Positions 16,034 through 22,634 of a stretch of DNA of 30,390 nt are shown here, piece after piece. The position numbers and the translations under genes are program-made. Position 1 is the first letter of the stretch. The number at the start of each line of letters is the position of its first letter. Below the pieces are notes generated by a model. That model was not told the DNA's origin, made no database searches, and worked only from the letters and a program-made list of their open reading frames with translations. The stretch is from the NCBI GenBank assembly GCA_002361655.1, contig DETM01000040.1, positions 11,646 through 42,035 on the forward strand, written 5' to 3'. This DNA is from Prevotella sp. UBA3288. Its GTDB lineage: Bacteria; Bacteroidota; Bacteroidia; Bacteroidales; Bacteroidaceae.

Positions 16034-18222
16034 CCCAGCGAGTCGAGCATCATGCTGATTTCCACATCAGAGATGCCATGCTGCAGGAGAATCTCATGCG
16101 AAGACTCCAGAAATTCTTTCTCTATGTCGAAGTCTTCACAACCGGGCGTGCTCATAAACTGGCGGAAGGCAGCAATGGCCACCATGATATCGCCTGCCAT
16201 CCAGTGACAGTAGCCATAGTTGAGGATATCTATAGACAACGGCTTTTCTACTGAGAGCAGTCTGTTGAAGATTTTGTCCGCCTGTTCGTATTTACTATTG
16301 AGCGTCAGCACCCACGCCAGCACATGCATGACGCCCAAGTCGTCGGGAAAAAGATAGTTCAGTTTGAAAAGCCGTTTCTCAGCCTCCTCGTTGCGTTCGA
16401 GATTCGTCAGACAGATGGCTGCATTCAGTTGGTAGGACTTATTGTCAGGCTTGATGACCAGCAATTGCTCGTAAGTATCGAATGCCTTCCCGTAACTCTT
16501 CGCGTTAAAGGCAGCACGGGCATACCCCGAGAGAGCCTGTTCGCTGTCGGGCTGCAATTTGATGGCTTGGGCAAAACTCTCCATGGCCGACATCGTCACG
16601 AAATCCGGATTACGCTGCTGTAGCATACCTTGCAACATGTAGTAGTTGAAGTTGCGCCGTTGAGTATCCAGATTGCCAATCACCTCTTTAGCCGCCTGAT
16701 AGTATTTGCGTTTGAATAAGAAGGTGCCTATCTCAAGCAGTGAGTCTTGCAGCCCCGTATGCGACATCATCGGCATGGTGAAGAAAATTGCCTTCGGCAT
16801 CACGAACGGATTCTCGAATGCACTACGATTACTGTACAGTTTGAAGAAACGATAGAGGTTTTGCAGATAGATACGGCGAATGAAGGCCGGCTGACTCTGC
16901 TCTTCCAAGGCTATCTGGCCGCCGATGGGCATGGGCAGAGCCTCGCCATCTTCCACCATTTTCAGCAGACGCTCCGGCAGACGCCCCATCACATATTCAA
17001 AACCGAGCACAAACGAATATTTATCGCTGTCGCAAAAGGCTCCCACATCAGTGATTACTTGCAGGAAGCGCTTGCCTTTCGTATTGTTCCAGATATGGCT
17101 AATGCTGGGATGCTGCGGATAGAACGGCACGAACCAATTCGACAAGTCATTGAAGAATGAAAAGCGCTTCATCTGGGAGAATCCACCGAAGTAGACGTCG
17201 ACCCCCTGTTTCTGCATGTCTGACATCTGGTGGATGCTCTGTTCCATATCCTCCATCCGGTGCTCGGCTGCATCAGGATGCAGGATGTCTTCCAGCGAGT
17301 CTTCATCCATCTCCACCAAACCGCGTTCGGTCACCTTGATGCTACTGCCGTTCATAATATTAGGCAGCAACTCGTCCTTGATTTTCTGCGTGTCGTCTTC
17401 TGCCTGCATGCAATAGATCATCTGCATCTGCAGTTCGGTCACCTCCAGACAGCACTTCTGGTCGCTAAGTGTCTCGTCTATCAACTGCTGCAACTGCGGA
17501 TAGAGCCTCACCTTATGCTCGTCGACGGCCAAAACCCAGCCCACAAGAGCCCGCTGGCGAACGGCTTCTACGGTAGACTGCTGGTAGACTCTCAACAGCA
17601 GTTGAAACTTGTTGATGCCAAACATCTGCATGGCCGACAGGGTGATGGCACTGACAATGAGTTGCTGGTCGATAGAATCGACCGTGGGCGACAGCAACAG
17701 TGCCTCGAAAGCCCTGGCCAGATTCTCTGTCCACAGTCGCGACGTCAGGATATAGCCAAAGAGGTCTTGCATCAACTGCTGGTGCTCCTCATACAGCGTC
17801 TTAGCCTTCTGTTCGCGCAGATGGGGCGGGTCCAGTTCCAGCAAGGCAGCCTCACTGGTGAAGTTCTCCAGTTGCGTGCGCACATTGTTCATCGACCAGT
17901 CTTTCCTCACCTGCCGAGGACGCTGGTAGATACTAATCCAGAAGGGCTCTGTGTGCATCCGTTTCGAGGTGATGGTGTTAGCCGTCAGCACATAGAGACG
18001 TCCCAGCAACTGACTGAACAACTGGTCGCGCTCAGTGTCTTCGAAACCGCGCTCCCAGTACTGCAACATCAGACTATAGTCATTCTTGATAGCGAGCAGC
18101 GCGTCCATGCTGGCCAAGCCCGGATTCACAAGGAGCACATTTTCAAGTGCATTGATGGCTTGTCCCAGTTTGCGCATTTCAAGCAGGGACACCACTTTCT
18201 GAAGTTCTTCGTTCTTTTGCAT
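16030..18222 (-). CDS. tetratricopeptide repeat protein, cytoplasmic, unknown function
   Basis: The 730-residue protein has no signal peptide or membrane helix, so it is probably cytoplasmic. The C-terminal part (about 530-730) has TPR-like helical pairs, for example SEQALSGYARAAFNAKSYGKA, NKSYQLNAAICLTNLERNEEA and LGVMHVLAWVLTLNSKYEQA. The N-terminal two-thirds are helical, rich in Gln and Leu, without a motif I recognise. An in-frame GTG at 18237 is possible, but it lies before the lipoprotein stop; ATG 18222 follows that stop by 7 nt and is preferred. It is the second gene of an operon with the solute-binding lipoprotein. Its function is unknown; TPRs suggest protein-protein contacts. Confidence 0.8.
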   Translation of the reverse strand: MQKNEELQKVVSLLEMRKLGQAINALENVLLVNPGLASMDALLAIKNDYSLMLQYWERGFEDTERDQLFSQLLGRLYVLTANTITSKRMHTEPFWISIYQRPRQVRKDWSMNNVRTQLENFTSEAALLELDPPHLREQKAKTLYEEHQQLMQDLFGYILTSRLWTENLARAFEALLLSPTVDSIDQQLIVSAITLSAMQMFGINKFQLLLRVYQQSTVEAVRQRALVGWVLAVDEHKVRLYPQLQQLIDETLSDQKCCLEVTELQMQMIYCMQAEDDTQKIKDELLPNIMNGSSIKVTERGLVEMDEDSLEDILHPDAAEHRMEDMEQSIHQMSDMQKQGVDVYFGGFSQMKRFSFFNDLSNWFVPFYPQHPSISHIWNNTKGKRFLQVITDVGAFCDSDKYSFVLGFEYVMGRLPERLLKMVEDGEALPMPIGGQIALEEQSQPAFIRRIYLQNLYRFFKLYSNRSAFENPFVMPKAIFFTMPMMSHTGLQDSLLEIGTFLFKRKYYQAAKEVIGNLDTQRRNFNYYMLQGMLQQRNPDFVTMSAMESFAQAIKLQPDSEQALSGYARAAFNAKSYGKAFDTYEQLLVIKPDNKSYQLNAAICLTNLERNEEAEKRLFKLNYLFPDDLGVMHVLAWVLTLNSKYEQADKIFNRLLSVEKPLSIDILNYGYCHWMAGDIMVAIAAFRQFMSTPGCEDFDIEKEFLESSHEILLQHGISDVEISMMLDSLG

Positions 18223-18229
18223 ATATGAT

Positions 18230-19165
18230 TCAATCACGTTTCAATGTGGATTGTTTCTTCAGCCATTCGCGGGCTTTGTCGATGTCAGTCTGCCGAGGCT
18301 CATGGGCTGTGGCGAAGGTGACATGTTGCTGCATCGAGTCAACCACGACAGGTGCGACACCGCAACATTTGGCTATCAGGTCCCTGAAAGCAGACAGGCC
18401 TTTGGCCGACAGTGTGTCGCATGCATCAGAATAGGCACGTAGCAGACCGTCCACCTGCTTGCAGTGCAGACTGTCGCGCATGACTGCTTCGCTGAATGCC
18501 ATCACGCCCAGGCATAAGTCACTCTGACGACTGTCATAGAGGCTCAGACTCTCCATCTGCATGGCAGCGGTGGCTTGTGGCTCAGGCAACAACAAAGCAT
18601 CCATCACGCCGGTCCGCAGCATATCGAGGCGCACATTCACATCGTTCACCTGGATGCGGAACACGCGCTCTTGCTTCAGCCCAACGCTGTCCACTAGTTT
18701 GTCGGCAAGCAGTGCCGTACCACTGTAGCGGGTCATGGCCAGCATCTTGTCGTCCAGTTGCGGGAGCATCTTGATACGCGCCTGTCGACTGGTCAGAAGT
18801 CGCCACCACAGATTGGTGGACGTAGCATAGTGAAGAGGAGTGCCCGACTGTTGCATACGTTCTGCCCGCACCAGATCGGTCATAGCACCGTCCACCCTTC
18901 CGTTCAGCAAGGCAGTGTCGCAGTCCATCTGTGCCTGATAGAGATAGAGCCTCACGCTGACTCGCTCACGTTCAAAAAGGCCCAATTCATCGGCCACAAA
19001 GAGCGGCAGACAGTCTATCGTAGGCATCACTGCCACCTTTAGCGAGACAGAGTCGGCTGCCCACTCGTCCTGGGCATCGGGCTCCTCGTGACCGTCACCA
19101 CCGCCTCCGCATGCTATTATCATGAGCGTTGCGGAGATGCTCATCAGAAACTTTCTCATTGACAT
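18230..19165 (-). CDS. solute-binding lipoprotein, NMT1/SsuA-like
   Basis: The product (311 residues from ATG 19165; ATG 19159 is the alternative) starts with a lipoprotein signal: MSMRKFLMSISATLMIIAC, with a lipobox ending in Cys, then a Gly-rich acidic spacer (GGGGDGHEEPD). The mature part begins SLKVAVMPTIDCLPLFVADELGLF, split by strands like those of type 2 periplasmic binding proteins of the NMT1/THI5 and SsuA kind. Later segments (GRVDGAMTDLVRAE, GVMDALLLPEPQA) fit the same fold. No ABC permease or ATPase gene is in the window, so it is an orphan. The start codon lies directly behind the -7 element at 19171-19178. The TPR gene follows after 7 nt. The ligand is unknown. Confidence 0.82.
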   Translation of the reverse strand: MSMRKFLMSISATLMIIACGGGGDGHEEPDAQDEWAADSVSLKVAVMPTIDCLPLFVADELGLFERERVSVRLYLYQAQMDCDTALLNGRVDGAMTDLVRAERMQQSGTPLHYATSTNLWWRLLTSRQARIKMLPQLDDKMLAMTRYSGTALLADKLVDSVGLKQERVFRIQVNDVNVRLDMLRTGVMDALLLPEPQATAAMQMESLSLYDSRQSDLCLGVMAFSEAVMRDSLHCKQVDGLLRAYSDACDTLSAKGLSAFRDLIAKCCGVAPVVVDSMQQHVTFATAHEPRQTDIDKAREWLKKQSTLKRD

Positions 19166-19170
19166 GGGTG

Positions 19171-19178
19171 CAAAAATA
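19171..19178 (-). promoter_or_regulatory. -7 element of the lipoprotein/TPR operon
   Basis: The minus strand reads TATTTTTG (19178-19171), matching TAnnTTTG. It ends only 5 nt before ATG 19165 and 11 nt before ATG 19159, so the transcript would have almost no leader. No convincing -33 TTTG is seen at the expected spacing. Confidence 0.5.
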
Positions 19179-19187
19179 CTAAAAAGT

Positions 19188-19218
19188 TTTGTAACCACGA
19201 AAATAATTTGTAACTTTG
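19188..19218 (+). promoter_or_regulatory. promoter of radA
   Basis: TTTG (19188-19191) is followed after 19 nt by TAACTTTG (19211-19218). The radA ATG is 21 nt further on. It is divergent from, and overlaps the upstream region of, the lipoprotein promoter. Confidence 0.65.
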
Positions 19219-19239
19219 TGCCATCAAACCCAGAAAACA

Positions 19240-20640
19240 ATGGCAAAAGACAAAACGGCATACGTCTGCGAGAACTGCGGACAGGAATCGCCCAAGTGGA
19301 TAGGTAAATGTCCGGCATGCGGACAATGGAATACATTCAAAGAGATTAAAATCGCTGCCGACACAGCACGGCAGACGGCTACCCACGCTGCTGCTCAGGC
19401 CGGCCACACTGTGAGGAGCAACAGCCCTCAGCACTTGCACGATATAAGCAGTAAAGATGATCCGCGCATCGATATGCACGATGCCGAGTTGAATCGTGTG
19501 CTAGGCGGCGGACTGGTGCCCGGAAGCATCATTCTGCTGGGCGGCGAGCCTGGCATCGGCAAGTCGACGCTCTCGCTGCAGACCATGCTCAACCTGAGAG
19601 ACAAGCGTATCCTCTACGTCAGCGGTGAGGAGAGTGCCCATCAATTGAAGATGCGCGCCGAACGCCTCACATCCAACAGAGAAAGTCTGGATGATAGGGA
19701 CAATTTCCTCATCCTGTGCGAGAATTCCCTGGAACATATCTTCGAGCACATCAAAGATGTGAAACCCGAGATGGTGGTCATCGACTCCATACAGACTATC
19801 GCCACCGAAGAGGTGGAGTCGAGTGCCGGTTCGATAGCGCAGGTGCGCGAGTGTGCCGCTTCCCTACTCCGTTTCGCCAAGACCAGCGGCGTGCCTGTCA
19901 TCCTCATCGGCCACATCACCAAGGAGGGTACGCTGGCAGGTCCCAAGATTCTGGAACATATCGTCGACACGGTCATACAGTTCGAGGGCGACCAGCACTA
20001 CATGTACCGTATCTTGCGAAGCATTAAGAATCGATTTGGAAGCACCTCAGAATTAGGCATTTACGAGATGCTACAAACAGGCCTACGGCAGGTCAGCAAC
20101 CCTTCTGAACTGTTACTGACCGACGACCACGAAGGTCTGTCGGGCATCGCCATCAGCAGTGCCATCGAGGGGGTACGTCCCTTTCTGGTGGAGACCCAGG
20201 CCCTGGTGTCATCGGCCGCCTATGGCACGCCCCAGCGGTCGGCCACGGGCTTCGACCAGCGCCGTCTGAACATGTTGTTGGCCGTGCTCGAAAAGCGGGT
20301 GGGATTCAAACTGATGCAGAAAGATGTGTTTCTCAATATTGCCGGCGGTCTGCGCGTCACCGATCTGGCCATGGACTTGAGCGTCATTGCCGCAGTGCTT
20401 TCTTCCAACGTAGACACGCCCATCGAGTCAGGCTGGTGCATGGCCGGCGAGGTGGGACTAAGCGGCGAGGTACGACCCATCAACCGCATCGAACAGCGCA
20501 TCGCCGAGGCCGAGAAGTTGGGATTCCACCATATTATCATACCGCGCTACAACCTGCAGGGCTTCAATCACCACAAGTTCAGTATCGAAATTCACCCCGT
20601 ACGCAAGGTCGAAGAAGCCCTCCGCGCCTTGTTCGGCTAA
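19240..20640 (+). CDS. radA: DNA repair protein RadA
   Basis: RadA is a RecA-related ATPase that helps branch migration and processing of recombination intermediates. The 466-residue product has every expected domain. There is an N-terminal C4 zinc finger (CENCGQ...CPACGQ, residues about 9-27) and a Walker A motif (GGEPGIGKST, about residue 105). The RadA-specific KNRFG motif occurs in SIKNRFGSTSELG, and a Lon-protease-like C-terminal domain contains GGLRVTDLAMDL and GEVGLSGEVRPI. An upstream in-frame ATG at 19216 lies within the -7 element, so ATG 19240 (MAKDKTAYVCENCG) is used. It converges on queC with a 12-nt gap occupied by a small tandem duplication. Confidence 0.97.
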   Translation: MAKDKTAYVCENCGQESPKWIGKCPACGQWNTFKEIKIAADTARQTATHAAAQAGHTVRSNSPQHLHDISSKDDPRIDMHDAELNRVLGGGLVPGSIILLGGEPGIGKSTLSLQTMLNLRDKRILYVSGEESAHQLKMRAERLTSNRESLDDRDNFLILCENSLEHIFEHIKDVKPEMVVIDSIQTIATEEVESSAGSIAQVRECAASLLRFAKTSGVPVILIGHITKEGTLAGPKILEHIVDTVIQFEGDQHYMYRILRSIKNRFGSTSELGIYEMLQTGLRQVSNPSELLLTDDHEGLSGIAISSAIEGVRPFLVETQALVSSAAYGTPQRSATGFDQRRLNMLLAVLEKRVGFKLMQKDVFLNIAGGLRVTDLAMDLSVIAAVLSSNVDTPIESGWCMAGEVGLSGEVRPINRIEQRIAEAEKLGFHHIIIPRYNLQGFNHHKFSIEIHPVRKVEEALRALFG

Positions 20641-20667
20641 TACGCATAGTCGCTAATACTCATAGTC
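20636..20667. repeat. 16-bp tandem duplication at the radA/queC junction
   Basis: gctaatacgcatagtc (20636-20651) and gctaatactcatagtc (20652-20667) are adjacent and identical at 15 of 16 positions. On the minus strand each unit encodes Asp-Tyr-(Glu or Ala)-Tyr followed by a TAG, that is, the tail of queC twice. The radA stop codon lies in the outer copy. Confidence 0.75.
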
Positions 20668-21309
20668 GGTGGGGTCAGCAATGCCTGCCTCGGCAAAGGC
20701 CTCACGGCGTTCCACGCAGGTGCCACAACGGCCGCAATGCTTCTCGCCACCCTTATAGCACGACCACGTCTCGCTGTAGTCGATGCCCAACCGTGCGCCA
20801 CGGGCTGCAATCTGCCCTTTGGTCAGATGGGTGTAGGGCGACAGCAGACGTACACCATTGAACGTGCCGGCGCTGGCAGTACGGTCGAAAGCCTCTACAA
20901 ACTCTGGCCGACAGTCGGGATAGATGGTATGGTCGCCACCGTGATTGGCCATCATCACATACTGCAGCCCACGGCTCTCGGCCAGTCCGACAGCCACACT
21001 GAGCATGATGCCATTACGGAAGGGTACCACCGTCGACATCATGTTGTCGGCAGCATAGTGGCCCTCGGGAATATCCTCTCCGCCTTGCAACAATGAACTC
21101 TGAAAATACTGGCCCATGAACTGTAGTGGGATGACCAGATGTTCGATGCCCAGTCGCTGACAGTGCAGACGGGCAAAAGGTAACTCACGGGCATTGTGCT
21201 TCGATCCGTAGTCGAACGTGACAGCCAGGGCAATGCGCTCCCTGTAGTCGTAGAGCAATGTGGTGCTATCAAGGCCACCACTTAATATGATAATACAGTC
21301 TTTCTTCAT
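20653..21309 (-). CDS. queC: 7-cyano-7-deazaguanine synthase QueC
   Basis: QueC converts 7-carboxy-7-deazaguanine to preQ0 with ATP and ammonia, a step in queuosine tRNA modification. The 218-residue product begins MKKDCIIILSGGLDSTTLL, with the PP-loop motif SGGLDS. Near the C-terminus is the zinc site CYKGGEKHCGRCGTCVERREAF, spread over four Cys residues. Length matches the family (about 220-230). The promoter -7 element is at 21332-21339 with a leader of about 20 nt. That is too short for a preQ1 riboswitch, and none is seen. No other queuosine genes are in the window. It is divergent from the type IX plug gene. Confidence 0.96.
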   Translation of the reverse strand: MKKDCIIILSGGLDSTTLLYDYRERIALAVTFDYGSKHNARELPFARLHCQRLGIEHLVIPLQFMGQYFQSSLLQGGEDIPEGHYAADNMMSTVVPFRNGIMLSVAVGLAESRGLQYVMMANHGGDHTIYPDCRPEFVEAFDRTASAGTFNGVRLLSPYTHLTKGQIAARGARLGIDYSETWSCYKGGEKHCGRCGTCVERREAFAEAGIADPTDYEY

Positions 21310-21331
21310 ATGATTAATCGAAAAGTTTATG

Positions 21332-21339
21332 CAAAGGTA
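21332..21339 (-). promoter_or_regulatory. -7 element of queC
   Basis: The minus strand reads TACCTTTG (21339-21332), matching TAnnTTTG, followed by CA and an AT-rich leader of 22 nt before the queC ATG at 21309. The -33 region is AT-rich without a clear TTTG. Confidence 0.6.
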
Positions 21340-21383
21340 CTAAATATTTCATAAATAAACATCCTTAATTGACAATTATTTCA

Positions 21384-21391
21384 TAACTTTG
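21384..21391 (+). promoter_or_regulatory. -7 element of the type IX plug gene
   Basis: TAACTTTG (21384-21391) ends 5 nt before the ATG at 21397. The sequence TAACTTTGCAGCAATG leaves practically no leader. No -33 TTTG is present at 19-21 nt spacing. Confidence 0.55.
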
Positions 21392-21396
21392 CAGCA

Positions 21397-22632
21397 ATGA
21401 AAAGAATCATCTTAATATTGACCTTGGCGTCAACGACACTCTGCGCCATGGCGTGGCACAGCGTAAAGAGCCCTCACATCAAGGGTCTTCAAGTCATTCT
21501 CAACGACGACTTCGAAGCCCTACCCATTCTGGTGCTGGGCAGCAGCGACCGACTTAAAATAGGCTTCGACGAACTGTCGCATGCTTACCAGCGGTTCACC
21601 TATCGTCTCGAACCGTGCAACCCTGACTGGACTCCTACCGAGGGTCTCTTCGAGAGCGACTGGCTGGTAGGCTTCAACGACCTGCCCATCGAGGACTATG
21701 AGAACTCACTGAACACCACCACCCTCTATACACACTACGAACTGACCTTTCCCAACCGCGAGTGCCGACCAAAGATGAGCGGCAACTACCGACTGCACAT
21801 CAACGACGAGCAGGGCGACGAGGCCCTGACTGTGGAACTGCGTGTGATAGAGCCGGTGATGAACGTAGGACTTAGTGCAACTACCAACACAAACCTCGGT
21901 CTGAACACCCAATACCAACAGGTGGCGATGACGGTCAACTACAATGGCCTGCGCATCACACGCCCTGACGAGCAGATACAGACAATCGTCATGCAGAACG
22001 GCCGCGAGGACAACATGAAAGTAAACATCCAGCCGAACTTCATCACGCCACAGACTCTGAAGTGGGAGTATAACAAGGCGCTCATTTTCGATGCCGGCAA
22101 CGAATACCACAAGTTCGAAGTGCTCGACCCTACCCACCCCACCATGGGTCTGGCTGCCGTGCGGTGGGACGAGGACACCCGCACGTGGCACGCCATGCCC
22201 ATGCCCTGTGAACCGCGCCGTCACTATCTGTACGACGAGGATGCCAACGGTGCCTTCCTGTTGCGCAATAGCAACAACTACGAGATGGAGCGCACCTCTG
22301 AGTATGTCTACATACACTATCGCCTGCAGCCAGTCCGCAAATATACAGACGCAAAAGTGGTGCTCAGCGGACGATGGACCACTGAAGCCCCGGACAACTA
22401 CGTGATGCAGTACGACGAAGCCACACAGTCATATCATGCCATCGTGCTGCAGAAGTTGGGCTACTACAACTACCAACTGCTGCTGGTCGACATGGACGGA
22501 ACAACACATCCGTTGCCGGAAGAAGGCTCATTCTTCGAAACGGAAAACACCTATCAGGCACTGGTCTACTATAAAGGCACGGGAGAACGCTCGTGGCGAC
22601 TGGTGGGCTATCAGGAAATCACACTCCGATAA
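21397..22632 (+). CDS. type IX secretion system plug protein (DUF5103 family)
   Basis: The 411-residue product has a signal peptide (MKRIILILTLASTTLCAMA) and then the DUF5103 pattern. This includes IKGLQVILNDDFEALPILVLGSSD early, the sandwich-type strands RFTYRLEPCNPDW and SDWLVGFNDLPIEDYENS, and YTHYELTFPN. Near the C-terminus it has GYYNYQLLLVDMDG and ENTYQALVYYKG. DUF5103 proteins are now described as plugs that close the SprA/Sov outer-membrane translocon of the type IX secretion system from the periplasmic side. That role is taken from the family, not shown here. No other T9SS genes are in the window. It converges on the regulator at 22635, with 2 bp between the stop codons. Confidence 0.85.
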   Translation: MKRIILILTLASTTLCAMAWHSVKSPHIKGLQVILNDDFEALPILVLGSSDRLKIGFDELSHAYQRFTYRLEPCNPDWTPTEGLFESDWLVGFNDLPIEDYENSLNTTTLYTHYELTFPNRECRPKMSGNYRLHINDEQGDEALTVELRVIEPVMNVGLSATTNTNLGLNTQYQQVAMTVNYNGLRITRPDEQIQTIVMQNGREDNMKVNIQPNFITPQTLKWEYNKALIFDAGNEYHKFEVLDPTHPTMGLAAVRWDEDTRTWHAMPMPCEPRRHYLYDEDANGAFLLRNSNNYEMERTSEYVYIHYRLQPVRKYTDAKVVLSGRWTTEAPDNYVMQYDEATQSYHAIVLQKLGYYNYQLLLVDMDGTTHPLPEEGSFFETENTYQALVYYKGTGERSWRLVGYQEITLR

Positions 22633-22634
22633 AT

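Noticed and set aside
17230..18228. Plus-strand open frame of 332 codons opposite the TPR gene
   Set aside because: It has no promoter or domain. It runs antisense to the TPR protein, whose helical periodicity and operon placement are convincing.
21310..21340. Possible preQ1 riboswitch before queC
   Set aside because: The leader between the -7 element and the ATG is only about 22 nt and shows no aptamer-like pseudoknot.
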